A stretch of DNA of 64,000 nt from Algirhabdus cladophorae (GTDB lineage Bacteria > Pseudomonadota > Alphaproteobacteria > Rhodobacterales > Rhodobacteraceae), in assembly GCF_044772865.1 (NCBI RefSeq), contig NZ_CP173029.1:3596001-3660000 (forward strand), read 5' to 3'. The notes under the pieces are model-generated. The model worked only from the letters and a program-made list of their open reading frames with translations, did no database searches and had not been told where the DNA came from. This document shows positions 53,295 through 62,076 of the stretch, in pieces. The translations under genes and the position numbers were made by a program. Numbering within the stretch: the stretch's first letter is position 1; the number at the start of each line of letters is the position of its first letter.

Positions 53295-53485
53295 GACTTA
53301 CAGACGTAATCAACAATTATTAATCCATCAAGGCGCGGTCTCCACCTTGCTACGCACCACGGAGCATTCGGTGAGGTATTCGATACAAAACTAGAGCGCC
53401 TGAGCATCCAAACTTGATGAGCTGCAGATGGATGTTTTCGCAGCATTCCCTGGAAAGGTGCCGGGGGGCGTTCCAAATCGCTCAT
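53291..53485 (-). CDS. Possible small protein coupled to the STAS-GHKL-TIR gene
   Basis: A 64-codon frame beginning MSDLERPPAPFQGML and ending DGLIIVDYVCKS. Its stop overlaps the next ATG (ATGA), which supports translation, but its own ribosome site is weak. No family is recognised. Confidence 0.4.
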   Translation of the reverse strand: MSDLERPPAPFQGMLRKHPSAAHQVWMLRRSSFVSNTSPNAPWCVARWRPRLDGLIIVDYVCKS

Positions 53486-53949
53486 GGGCCCAAAAAATTG
53501 TAAACTAGAAAAATTGCTCCCTTGCCCGAGAGGAGTTGGGTTTCTCGCCGGGCGGCACAACAGCAACAATCTGGCGGTTATCAGGATTCGAACCTACGGT
53601 GCACAGAACCAAAAACGGCAGCCCCACCAATGTAAACAGCCGTCGAGATTGTCTCCGCTCGTCCAAAGCGAGGGTCATCTCGATTAAGCTGTCAAATTGA
53701 TGTTGAAAACTAACCAAACGGTCAGATTTGGAGGCTCTGAGCATGATCCGAACCTGTGACGGACTGATGAAGAGTCGCTTGCACTTCCAACTGAGCTTCC
53801 CTGCGAAATAGGAACGACTGGTTTGAAGCCAACCCATGACGTCCCGATCAAAAGCCAGACGATCTGGAACTGGCAGTCGTCAAACTTTCCAGAGGAAACG
53901 ACGAACTCTTGTCAAAAGAGACAAACTACGTGTCATCTCATAATTTGGG
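53486..53949. other. Non-coding end of the island
   Basis: About 460 bp with no supported gene up to the att repeat. A frame on the minus strand (53505-53837) has no recognised similarity. A T-arm-like string (GGTTCGAATCC on the minus strand near 53590) is present but no cloverleaf forms around it. Confidence 0.5.
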
Positions 53950-53997
53950 AATTGGTGAGCCCTGATGGGTTCGAACCATCGACCTACTGATTAAAAG
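53950..53997 (-). repeat. Island attachment site within tRNA-Lys
   Basis: The 48-bp repeat identical to 27635-27682. It covers the 3' part of the intact tRNA-Lys gene plus 3 bp beyond the CCA. The island lies to its left. Confidence 0.9.
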
Positions 53998-54028
53998 TCA
54001 GTTGCTCTACCAGCTGAGCTAAGGGCCC
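53953..54028 (-). tRNA. tRNA-Lys (anticodon TTT)
   Basis: A 76-nt gene with an encoded CCA. The acceptor stem GGGCCCT pairs with AGGGCTC with one G-T pair; the D-arm, the anticodon arm CTGAC-TTTTAAT-CAG with TTT, and the T-arm with GGTTCGAACCC are all present. It is complete and serves as the island's insertion site. Confidence 0.95.
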
Positions 54029-54135
54029 TCACAGCGTGCTAGTTAGGCAAGCAGCCCCATATGGTCAAGCCCAAAAAAGGCACAAACTGTCGCGGTTGGT
54101 TTCCTAACTTGGCTGCATTGTCTATATGGGCCGGT

Positions 54136-54972
54136 ATGACCCAAAAAACGACTCAATCTGGCGTGCCTTTTATGAAGATGCACGGTCTGGGCAACGATTT
54201 CGTTGTCTTGGATGCGCGCGTCGATTCTATCGATGTGACACCTGCTCTGGCGCGGGCTTTGGCGGATCGGCACAAAGGCGTAGGGTTTGATCAGCTTGCT
54301 GTTGTTTCGGACGATGAAGGTGCTGATGTGCGGCTGACCTTTTATAATGCCGATGGATCAATGGCCGGGGCTTGTGGGAATGCGACGCGTTGCATTGCCC
54401 GTTATGAGATGGATCGGTTGGGAAAAACTGATCTGACTTTGGTGACGGAACGCGGCATTCTACAGGCGCTGGACAAGGGCAACGGCCTGACTTCGGTCAA
54501 TATGGGACAGCCCCAATTAGATTGGAAGGACGTGCCGCTGGCGAAAGCGATGGACACGCTGGAATTACCCATTGAGGGCCATCCGACCGCCACAGGGATG
54601 GGCAACCCGCATTGCACCTTTTTTGTGGAGGATGTTGATGCGATTGATCTGGCCCAATCTGGCGCCTTGATCGAACATCACCCCCTGTATCCGGAGCGCA
54701 CCAATGTTCAGTTCGCGCAGGTTGTCGGACCGGATCACCTAAGGATGCGCGTGTGGGAACGGGGCGTGGGGATCACTTTGGCCTCGGGATCGTCTTCTTG
54801 TGCGACGGCTGTTGCGGCGCACCGACGGGGCCTGACGGGCCACCGTGTCAAAATTGATCTTGATGGTGGCCAGATTGAAATTGATTGGTGCGATGATGGC
54901 GTTTGGATGACTGGCCCAACGGCGCATGTGTTTTCGGCTGTTTTGACAGCTGAATTTTTGGCGGATTTGTAA
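54136..54972 (+). CDS. dapF: Diaminopimelate epimerase
   Basis: A 278-residue epimerase that interconverts LL- and meso-diaminopimelate for lysine and cell-wall synthesis. The two active cysteines lie in GACGNATRC and ASGSSSCATAV. The protein opens with VPFMKMHGLGNDFVVLD. I start it at the ATG at 54136; an open extension upstream overlaps the tRNA flank and is not supported. It is followed two bases later by mtaB. Confidence 0.93.
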   Translation: MTQKTTQSGVPFMKMHGLGNDFVVLDARVDSIDVTPALARALADRHKGVGFDQLAVVSDDEGADVRLTFYNADGSMAGACGNATRCIARYEMDRLGKTDLTLVTERGILQALDKGNGLTSVNMGQPQLDWKDVPLAKAMDTLELPIEGHPTATGMGNPHCTFFVEDVDAIDLAQSGALIEHHPLYPERTNVQFAQVVGPDHLRMRVWERGVGITLASGSSSCATAVAAHRRGLTGHRVKIDLDGGQIEIDWCDDGVWMTGPTAHVFSAVLTAEFLADL

Positions 54973-54974
54973 GT

Positions 54975-56234
54975 ATGGATCGCAAGGCCCCTCAATTTTC
55001 CAATCACGGGTGTCGTTTGAACGCCTATGAGACTGAGGCGATGAAAGAGCTTGCGACTAAGGCAGGTCTGGACGGCGCGGTGATCATAAACACTTGTGCT
55101 GTGACGGCAGAGGCTGTGCGCAAAGCACGGCAGGACATTCGTAAACTGCGCAAAGCCAATCCCAAGGCGCGCTTGATCGTGACGGGATGTGCGGCGCAAA
55201 CCGAGCCAGAGACGTTCAGCGCTATGGATGAAGTCGATGTTGTCATCGGCAATACTGAAAAGATGCAGCTTGAAACATGGCAGGGTCTCAGTGCTGATTT
55301 CATAGGTGAAACCGAAGCGGTTCAAGTTGATGATATTATGTCGGTCACTGAAACTGCTGGTCATTTGATTGATGGGTTTGGCACCCGCAGCCGTGCCTAT
55401 GTTCAAGTGCAAAACGGATGTGATCATCGCTGTACGTTTTGTATTATTCCCTATGGTCGCGGTAACTCGCGATCTGTGCCTGCGGGCGTTGTTGTGGATC
55501 AGATCAAGCGTTTGGTCGATCGCGGATATAACGAAGTGGTTCTGACCGGGGTTGATTTAACCTCATGGGGCGCGGATCTGCCGCAAGAGCCTAAATTGGG
55601 CAATTTGGTCATGCGGATTCTGACACTTGTGCCGGATTTGCCGCGTCTGAGGATCTCGTCCATTGATAGCATCGAAGTAGATCACGCTTTGCTTGAGGCT
55701 ATCGCAACCCAGCCGCGTTTGATGCCGCATCTGCATCTTAGCTTGCAAGCCGGTGACGATATGATCCTCAAGCGGATGAAACGACGCCATCTGCGCGACG
55801 ATGCCATTGCCTTTACCCAAGAGGCCCGAAAGTTGCGGCCAGAGATGACCTTTGGGGCCGATATCATCGCGGGTTTCCCGACAGAGACTGAAGCGATGTT
55901 TGAAAACTCGCTTAAGTTGGTTGAAGAGTGTGATCTGACTTGGCTACATGTTTTCCCGTACTCTGCTCGCCAAGGCACGCCCGCGGCTAAGATGCCTGCC
56001 GTAAACGGTGTGGCGATCAAAGACCGTGCAGCGCGGCTGCGGACCGCAGGTGCAGATCAAGTGGCGAAACATTTGACGTCGCAAGTGGGGCGGGCGCATC
56101 AGGTTCTTATGGAAAACCCACGGATGGGACGCACAGAACAATTTGCAGAAGTGGTCTTTGAGACTGATCAAACCGAGGGACAAATCGTGCAAGCAAAGGT
56201 TTCGGGTGTCGCGGGCACCCAATTGACCGCATGA
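54975..56234 (+). CDS. mtaB: tRNA t6A37 methylthiotransferase MtaB
   Basis: A 419-residue radical-SAM methylthiotransferase. The N-terminal UPF0004 domain begins FSNHGCRLNAYE with Cys, further Cys in INTCAVT and VTGCAAQ, and the radical-SAM cluster is CDHRCTFCIIPYGRGNSRS near residue 148. It converts t6A37 to ms2t6A37 in tRNAs reading ANN codons. It is in an operon with dapF and the GST gene (4-nt overlap). Confidence 0.93.
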   Translation: MDRKAPQFSNHGCRLNAYETEAMKELATKAGLDGAVIINTCAVTAEAVRKARQDIRKLRKANPKARLIVTGCAAQTEPETFSAMDEVDVVIGNTEKMQLETWQGLSADFIGETEAVQVDDIMSVTETAGHLIDGFGTRSRAYVQVQNGCDHRCTFCIIPYGRGNSRSVPAGVVVDQIKRLVDRGYNEVVLTGVDLTSWGADLPQEPKLGNLVMRILTLVPDLPRLRISSIDSIEVDHALLEAIATQPRLMPHLHLSLQAGDDMILKRMKRRHLRDDAIAFTQEARKLRPEMTFGADIIAGFPTETEAMFENSLKLVEECDLTWLHVFPYSARQGTPAAKMPAVNGVAIKDRAARLRTAGADQVAKHLTSQVGRAHQVLMENPRMGRTEQFAEVVFETDQTEGQIVQAKVSGVAGTQLTA

Positions 56235-56857
56235 CCCGTCCGATCCTCTATTCCTTTCGGCGCTGCCCCTATGCCATGCGGGCACGTTTGGCGATTGCAG
56301 CGGCCGGTATCGAATGTGAGCTGCGTGAAATTGTGCTGCGCGACAAGGCCCCAGAATTTTTACAAGCCTCGCCCAAAGGGACGGTTCCCGTGGTTGTGAC
56401 AAATCAGGTGATCGAAGAAAGTCATGATGTCATGTTGTGGGCACTGGGCCAAAACGACCCGGAGGCGTGGTTGGATATGCCGCAAGCGGGATATGCATTG
56501 CTGGATGAAGTGATCGGGCCGTTTAAAACAGCGTTGGATCGCTACAAATATCAAAACCGTCATGGATCTGACATCGCGCAAGAGCGGGCGAAGGCATCGG
56601 TGTTTTTGATGGGCTTAGACGAACAGTTGGGAACAAAGGCTTATCTGTTTGGACAGAGCCCCAGTATGGCCGATATGGGGATCCTGCCGTTTGTGCGGCA
56701 ATTTGCAAATACAGATCGGATTTGGTTTGACGCCCAGCCTTGGCCAAATGTGATCCGTTGGCTGGACGCGTTTTTAGTATCAAGCAGGTTCACCGCAATT
56801 ATGGCCAAATATCCCAAATGGAAAAACGGCGATCCCGTAACCGTCTTCCCTGCCTAA
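56231..56857 (+). CDS. Glutathione S-transferase-like protein
   Basis: A 208-residue GST-fold protein. The thioredoxin-like N-terminus reads YSFRRCPYAMRARLAIAAAGIECELREI, with a Cys at the active position, followed by SPKGTVPVVV. The C-terminal helical domain covers residues 85-200. It probably uses glutathione in detoxification or reduction. It overlaps mtaB by 4 nt and ends 4 nt into the convergent ribH. Confidence 0.85.
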   Translation: MTRPILYSFRRCPYAMRARLAIAAAGIECELREIVLRDKAPEFLQASPKGTVPVVVTNQVIEESHDVMLWALGQNDPEAWLDMPQAGYALLDEVIGPFKTALDRYKYQNRHGSDIAQERAKASVFLMGLDEQLGTKAYLFGQSPSMADMGILPFVRQFANTDRIWFDAQPWPNVIRWLDAFLVSSRFTAIMAKYPKWKNGDPVTVFPA

Positions 56858-57282
56858 AGGGCTGCGCGGGTTTCCACGATTTTCAAAGCGGCCTGTGCGG
56901 CTTCGCGGCCTTTTTGGACGAAATGCGCGCGATAGATTTCGTTGTGATGATCTGTCTCTTGATATTGATGCGGGGTCAGGGACACGGACAACACAGGCAC
57001 GCCTGTGTCCATGCTGGCGCGCATAAGCCCGTCAACCACGGCACTGGCCACAAAGTCGTGTCGGTAAATCCCACCGTCGACGACAAAAGCTGCTGCAGCA
57101 ACGGCTGCGTATTCGCCCGTTTTGGCCAGATCAGCGGCCAGCAAGGGCATTTCGAACGCGCCGGGCACGTCGAAGACGTCCACATCTGCAGCGTCCATTA
57201 TTTCTAAAAATCCATCCAAGGCGCGGTCCACAATATCACTGTGCCAATTGGCCTTGATGAACGCATATCGGGTGTGTGTCAT
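56854..57282 (-). CDS. ribH: 6,7-dimethyl-8-ribityllumazine synthase
   Basis: A 142-residue lumazine synthase, the penultimate step of riboflavin synthesis. Key features: FIKANWHSDIVD, DVFDVPGAFEMPLLA and VVDGGIYRHDFVASAVVDGLM. The missing canonical T-x-H catalytic form and the short length suggest the type II (RibH2) branch of alphaproteobacteria. The start at MTHTRYAF follows an AAAGGAAG site. An FMN riboswitch lies upstream. Confidence 0.88.
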   Translation of the reverse strand: MTHTRYAFIKANWHSDIVDRALDGFLEIMDAADVDVFDVPGAFEMPLLAADLAKTGEYAAVAAAAFVVDGGIYRHDFVASAVVDGLMRASMDTGVPVLSVSLTPHQYQETDHHNEIYRAHFVQKGREAAQAALKIVETRAAL

Positions 57283-57360
57283 ATGATCTTCCTTTCGCAA
57301 CAACACGTCACCCAAGGCGATCACGAACATCAAGGGTCCCAAAAAGGACCCAAGCTGTGC

Positions 57361-57494
57361 GTTCTCTCTCATCCGGACTATGACCGTCGGTTCAGGAGTT
57401 CCACCTGATCTGCTGACCCAAGTTGCCCCAAGGGGGTGACAAGGCGCTCGCGGACTATCACCGCCGGTAGGGAATTACACCCCGCCCTGAGAAC
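57361..57494 (-). promoter_or_regulatory. FMN riboswitch (RFN element) upstream of ribH
   Basis: Reading the minus strand, the closing stem GTTCTC...GAGAAC encloses the conserved parts: AGGGCGGGGTG, CTACCGGCGGT, CCGCGAGCG, GTCAGCAGATC, AACTCCTGAACCGACGGT and ATAGTCCGGATG. All are RFN signatures. It ends 79 nt before the ribH start, with a short hairpin (57334-57351) between, so FMN likely shuts off ribH. Confidence 0.93.
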
Positions 57495-57574
57495 GGTGTG
57501 ATCTGTGCCTTATCTGTGATGCTTTGACAAGGACCCCGGCGCATCCTAGCGTCAAATCATAGAGGAGAGATTTC

Positions 57575-58180
57575 ATGAAGCTTTTGGTCGCTGGCCCGTC
57601 GCCGTTTGTGCGTAAAGTGCGTGTTTTGATTCTGGAGACAGGACAGCAAGACGCGATTGAACAAGTGGATGTGGTCGCCAATCCCGCAGAACCTGACAGC
57701 ACTTTGGTCGCGGCCAATCCGGCGGGCAAAATCCCCGCACTTATCCGCGACGATGGGCCTGCCATTTTTGACAGTCGAGTGATTTGCCGGTTCCTAGATG
57801 CGCGTGTTGATGCGGGGCTCTATCCGCAGGCGCGGCTTTGGGAAACCCTGACCCTTGAGGCGAGTGCTGACGCTTTGATGGATGCTGCCGTGTTGATGGT
57901 CTACGAGCAACGTTTCCGGTCTGAAGGTGAGCGTTCGCAAGCATGGCTGGATGGACAATCTGCGAAAGTTGAGCGCAGCCTCAGTGCGGTAAATTCCCGT
58001 TGGATCAGTCATTTGTCCGGCCCCTTGGATATGTCACATATCGCAATGGGCTGTGCCTTGGGTTATCTCGATCTGCGCCAACCGGAGAACGATTGGCGCA
58101 GCAGGTTTGACGGTCTGGCAGCGTGGTTTGAAACCTTCAATGCGCGCCCCAGCATGCAGCAGACGCTGTTTTCCGATTAA
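57575..58180 (+). CDS. Glutathione S-transferase-like protein
   Basis: A 201-residue GST-fold protein. The N-terminus reads MKLLVAGPSPFVRKVRVLILE, with Ser in place of Cys at the active position, then NPAGKIPALIRDDGPAIFDSRVICRFLD, the glutathione-binding part. A helical C-terminal domain follows. A GGAGAG site precedes the ATG. It shares no operon with ribH, which is divergent. Substrate unknown. Confidence 0.85.
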   Translation: MKLLVAGPSPFVRKVRVLILETGQQDAIEQVDVVANPAEPDSTLVAANPAGKIPALIRDDGPAIFDSRVICRFLDARVDAGLYPQARLWETLTLEASADALMDAAVLMVYEQRFRSEGERSQAWLDGQSAKVERSLSAVNSRWISHLSGPLDMSHIAMGCALGYLDLRQPENDWRSRFDGLAAWFETFNARPSMQQTLFSD

Positions 58181-58186
58181 GCTGCA

Positions 58187-58837
58187 TTAAAACTTGTAGG
58201 ACAGGCCAATATTCAACGCATTGGTGATGAGATCTGTTTTCAACTCTCCGCCGCCGTCCAAACTGGCGGTGTTTGAGGAAAAGCTGCCTTTATACTCGCC
58301 AAAAACAGCCCAACGTTCGTTGAAATCATAGCTGACACCACCCATCCAAACGACAGCAGGGCCGGTGATTTGATATTCAAAAGTCTCGTTGCCCTTGGGG
58401 GTTTGGACATCAACATGAGGGATCGCGAGGCCGATGCCCGCGCCAACATAGGGTGTCCAGCGCCGCGTTTCGTCTTGCCAACGACGATATCCGTTTACGG
58501 TCAGCAGGTTCAGGCCATCGGTAAACTCTAGGTTTGAAAACCCGCTGTCATCCAGCGTGTCATCATCGGCGTACACCTTTGCATGGTTCAATTCGACGCC
58601 GTAGCCCCAGCTTTCGTTTTTCCACCATGTCAGGCGTAAACCGTAATAGGGCGGGGCTTGGCCAGATCTGCCCTCCCATTGTGCGCCAAAATCAAATTCG
58701 GTGCCGTCGTCATCCCCACTGACTGTGCTGTGAGGGGCTGTTTGAAAGCCTGTGTAGACGCTCAGTTCCATTTCGGCCACGGCCGTAGATACACTTGCGA
58801 TAAACGCCACCAGCCCAGATAAGACAAACATCCGCAT
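58187..58837 (-). CDS. Outer-membrane beta-barrel protein
   Basis: A 216-residue protein with a signal peptide (residues 1-21, STAVA-EM) and a mature part of alternating beta strands that ends in LSYKF, the C-terminal aromatic typical of barrels. The pattern is that of small 8-strand OmpA/OmpW-like barrels; relatives are sometimes labelled lipid A oxidase, which I cannot confirm. It converges on the GST gene. Confidence 0.75.
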   Translation of the reverse strand: MRMFVLSGLVAFIASVSTAVAEMELSVYTGFQTAPHSTVSGDDDGTEFDFGAQWEGRSGQAPPYYGLRLTWWKNESWGYGVELNHAKVYADDDTLDDSGFSNLEFTDGLNLLTVNGYRRWQDETRRWTPYVGAGIGLAIPHVDVQTPKGNETFEYQITGPAVVWMGGVSYDFNERWAVFGEYKGSFSSNTASLDGGGELKTDLITNALNIGLSYKF

Positions 58838-59096
58838 TGATTTTTTCCTTTAACCGAGTCGTTAGATTCTGATCGTTATATGACGTAACTAGGCGAATCT
58901 TCCCAGATGGAAGGCCCCGATCCGCAGGAATCAGCTGTAGACTGCGACAATAATGTGCAATCTGCCCTGCGATGGAATGTCCGCTGGACCAAAGGGGCCA
59001 ACAGGGCTAGGTACTCGCCAGAGAATATAGCTACGCTTGCGTGGCTGATTATGCAATTGGGCCAGAAGCTTGGCCAAATGAAAGGGAGTACACCCT

Positions 59097-59660
59097 ATGT
59101 CGCATGCAGCAGACCATGATGGCGCCACACGCCGCGACTTTATTTACTATGCAACTGCGGGTTCAGGTGCTGTTGTAGCCGGTGCAGCCGTTTGGCCGCT
59201 GGTGAACCAAATGAACCCGTCCGCCGATGTTAAGGCGCTGGCCTCGATTCGCGTTGATGTCGCCGATGTTGACGAGGGCACGCAGTTGACAGTGCTGTGG
59301 CAGGGCAAGCCTGTATTTATCCGACACCGGACCGCTGCCGAGATCGAAGAGGCCCGTGCTGTTGATGTGGCCGACCTGCCAGACGCCATTGCGCGCAACG
59401 ACAACGACGGCGAAGTGCCGGCGGTCGATGCAAACCGTGCCTTGGACGAAGAAGGCAAATGGTTGGTTATGATGGGCGTTTGTACGCACTTGGGCTGTGT
59501 GCCTTTGGGCGACGGTGCTGGCGATTTTAATGGTTGGTTCTGCCCATGCCATGGTTCGCACTACGATACAGCAGGCCGTATCCGTAAGGGTCCAGCCCCA
59601 ACGAACCTTTTGGTTCCCGTGGCAGAATTTGCCGACGAAACAACAATTAAATTGGGTTAA
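59097..59660 (+). CDS. petA: Ubiquinol-cytochrome c reductase Rieske iron-sulfur subunit
   Basis: A 187-residue Rieske protein. It has the twin-Arg type start ATRRDFIYYATAGSGAVVAGAAVWPLV, which is the membrane anchor, and the [2Fe-2S] ligand boxes CTHLGC and CPCHGSHYD. It passes electrons from quinol to cytochrome c1. It is the first gene of petABC; an AAAGGGAG site precedes it. Confidence 0.95.
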   Translation: MSHAADHDGATRRDFIYYATAGSGAVVAGAAVWPLVNQMNPSADVKALASIRVDVADVDEGTQLTVLWQGKPVFIRHRTAAEIEEARAVDVADLPDAIARNDNDGEVPAVDANRALDEEGKWLVMMGVCTHLGCVPLGDGAGDFNGWFCPCHGSHYDTAGRIRKGPAPTNLLVPVAEFADETTIKLG

Positions 59661-59672
59661 GGAGTAAACATC

Positions 59673-61019
59673 ATGGGTGGAATTCCTCACGATCATTACG
59701 AACCAAAATCTGGTGGCGAAAAGTGGCTTCACAAGCGCCTGCCGGTTGTTGGTTTGCTCTACGACACATTGATGATCCCAACGCCAAAGAACCTGAACTG
59801 GATGTGGATTTGGGGCATCGTTCTGACGTTCACACTTGTTTTGCAGATTGTCACGGGCGTTGTGCTGGTCATGCACTACACACCGCATGTAGACATGGCG
59901 TTTGCATCGATCGAACATATTATGCGCAACGTAAACGGGGGTCACATGATCCGCTATTTCCACATGAACGGCGCTTCGCTGTTTTTTGTGGCTGTCTACG
60001 CGCATATTTTCCGTGGCCTTTACTACGGGTCTTACAAGGCCCCGCGTGAAGTGACGTGGATCATCGGCATGCTGATCTATCTGTTGATGATGGGTACTGC
60101 GTTTATGGGATACGTTTTGCCATGGGGTCAGATGTCCTTCCACGGTACGGCCGTTATCACTGGTTTGTTTGGCGCGATCCCGTTCATCGGCGAGAGCATT
60201 CAGACATGGCTTTTGGGCGCATCTGCGGTGGGTCAACCTGCGTTGAACCGCTTCTTTAGCTTGCACTACCTGCTGCCGTTTGTGATTGCTGGTCTGGTGA
60301 TTGTGCACATCTGGGCATTCCACACCACAGGCAACAATAACCCAACGGGTGTAGAAGTCCGTCGCACATCCAAAGAAGAAGCTGCGCGCGACACGCTGCC
60401 GTTCTGGCCGTACTTTGTAATCAAAGATCTGTTCGCGCTGGCTATCATTATGGTGGTATTCCTTGCTGTGGTTGGCTTTATGCCGAACTACTTGGGCCAC
60501 CCTGATAACTACATCGAAGCGAACGCGCTGGCGACACCTGCACACATTGTGCCCGAATGGTACTTCTTGCCATTCTACGCGATCTTGCGGGCCTTCACTG
60601 CGGATGTTTGGGTCGTGATGTTGGTTGAGTGGATCAGCTTTGGCATCATTGATGCTAAGTTCTTTGGTGTTCTGGCGATGTTCGGCGCGATCGCCGTGAT
60701 GGCGCTGGCACCTTGGTTGGATACATCATCGGTGCGCTCCGGTCGTTACCGTCCAATGTTCAAAATGTGGTTTGCCGTTCTTGTGATCGACTTCATCGTT
60801 CTGATGTGGGTCGGCGCCCAAGAGGCGAAGTTCCCATATGATTGGATTTCATTGATCGCATCAACCTACTGGTTTGCCTACTTCCTGGTGATCTTGCCCT
60901 TGCTTGGCATCATCGAGAAACCAGATGCACAACCGGCCACAATCGAAGATGACTTTAATGCCCACTACGGCACTGCGGGTCACGGTGCAGACGCACCCGC
61001 GACCACACCTGCCGAGTGA
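59673..61019 (+). CDS. petB: Cytochrome b of the bc1 complex
   Basis: A 448-residue polytopic cytochrome b with eight transmembrane helices. Haem ligands are His pairs in helices B and D (VMHYTPHV, YAHIFRGLYYG, then LHYLLPFVIAGLVIVHIWAFH). The Qo-site motif PEWYFLPFYAILRA is near residue 290. It starts 13 bp after petA and overlaps petC in frame by 4 nt if the longer start is used. Confidence 0.95.
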   Translation: MGGIPHDHYEPKSGGEKWLHKRLPVVGLLYDTLMIPTPKNLNWMWIWGIVLTFTLVLQIVTGVVLVMHYTPHVDMAFASIEHIMRNVNGGHMIRYFHMNGASLFFVAVYAHIFRGLYYGSYKAPREVTWIIGMLIYLLMMGTAFMGYVLPWGQMSFHGTAVITGLFGAIPFIGESIQTWLLGASAVGQPALNRFFSLHYLLPFVIAGLVIVHIWAFHTTGNNNPTGVEVRRTSKEEAARDTLPFWPYFVIKDLFALAIIMVVFLAVVGFMPNYLGHPDNYIEANALATPAHIVPEWYFLPFYAILRAFTADVWVVMLVEWISFGIIDAKFFGVLAMFGAIAVMALAPWLDTSSVRSGRYRPMFKMWFAVLVIDFIVLMWVGAQEAKFPYDWISLIASTYWFAYFLVILPLLGIIEKPDAQPATIEDDFNAHYGTAGHGADAPATTPAE

Positions 61020-61033
61020 GAAAGGGCGATACT

Positions 61034-61903
61034 ATGTTCAAAAAACTCACTCTGACAGCGGCGCTTTCCCTAGGTCTTGGCACATCTGCCATGGCTGCAG
61101 GTGGCGGCGGTGGGTATGTCCCGAATGTCGACTTCTCGTTTGACGGCATGTTTGGTTCGTATGACCAGATGCAATTGCAACGTGGGCTACAGGTGTACAC
61201 GGAAATCTGTGCTGCCTGTCACGGTATGAAGTTTGTGCCGATCCGGACTTTGCATGACGAAGGTGGCCCTGCGCTGCCCGAGGATCAAGTGCGCGCCTAT
61301 GCCGAAACCATCGAATTGTGGGACCCTACCTTGAATGACGGTGAAGGCGACTACCGTGTCGCAACGCCGGCGGATAACTTCCCAGAAAACAATTCGGTCA
61401 ACGCGCCCGATTTGTCGTTGATGGCGAAAGCCCGCGCTGGTTTCCACGGCCCCTACGGCCTTGGCATCAATCAGTTGATGAAGGGTATGGGCGGTCCGGA
61501 ATATATCGTTGCCCTTTTGACAGGCTACGAAGATCCCCCCGCGTGTGCGCCCGACGATTTTGATGGCAGTTACAACACGGTTTTTGCGGTCGGTGGCTAT
61601 CCCGATGAATGTAAGGATGCTGACGGCAACCATACTGTTCCGGGAAGCTGGATCGGAATGGGCCAGCCTTTGTGGGGTGACGATGTGGAGTATGCTGATG
61701 GGCATGCGACTGATCTCCAGCACGTCTCGGAAGATGTAGCAGCGTTCTTGATGTGGACGGCTGAGCCAAAGCTGAACGACCGCAAACAAAGCGGCCTGAC
61801 AGCTGTGATCTTTTTGGCGCTCCTGTCGGTACTGCTGTACTTGACCAACAAGCGCCTTTGGGCGCCCATTAAGAAAGCTGCAAAAGGCCAAGCTGCCGAA
61901 TAA
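61034..61903 (+). CDS. petC: Cytochrome c1 of the bc1 complex
   Basis: A 289-residue cytochrome c1. A signal peptide (residues 1-20, SAMA-AG) is followed by the haem site CAACH and a distal Met region (LMKGMGGPEYIVALLTGYEDPP). The C-terminal transmembrane anchor is near residues 250-275. I prefer the ATG at 61034 (MFKKLTLTAALSLG); an ATG six codons earlier overlaps petB. It ends the operon at a terminator. Confidence 0.95.
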   Translation: MFKKLTLTAALSLGLGTSAMAAGGGGGYVPNVDFSFDGMFGSYDQMQLQRGLQVYTEICAACHGMKFVPIRTLHDEGGPALPEDQVRAYAETIELWDPTLNDGEGDYRVATPADNFPENNSVNAPDLSLMAKARAGFHGPYGLGINQLMKGMGGPEYIVALLTGYEDPPACAPDDFDGSYNTVFAVGGYPDECKDADGNHTVPGSWIGMGQPLWGDDVEYADGHATDLQHVSEDVAAFLMWTAEPKLNDRKQSGLTAVIFLALLSVLLYLTNKRLWAPIKKAAKGQAAE

Positions 61904-61929
61904 ACCGGCGCTGAAGTCCCAATAAATTT

Positions 61930-61962
61930 AACGCCCTGCAGTGTCTGTGGGGCGTTTTTTTG
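61930..61962 (+). terminator. Terminator of the petABC operon
   Basis: AACGCCC at 61930-61936 pairs with GGGCGTT at 61950-61956, followed by TTTTT. It lies 27 bp after the petC stop. Confidence 0.85.
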
Positions 61963-62076
61963 TTGCGTACTTGGAACATATGCACTGGCTTTTTCACCAG
62001 TATTATGGTAAGTTGACATATCCCAAAATTTTAGCAGAAAGTGAGGCGCCCATGGGGGAACGCGTATAGTAATTTT

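Noticed and set aside
53570..53610. tRNA-like T-arm string
   Set aside because: GGTTCGAATCC is present on the minus strand, but the T-stem is imperfect and no anticodon or acceptor stem is found around it.
57334..57351. Intrinsic terminator between the FMN riboswitch and ribH
   Set aside because: The hairpin GGGTCC/GGACCC has its T-run in the loop and not after the stem, so transcription termination is not supported.
59163..60545. A 460-codon minus-strand frame
   Set aside because: It lies fully over petA and petB, whose identity is certain; its His/Gln/Arg-rich composition is typical of an antisense shadow.
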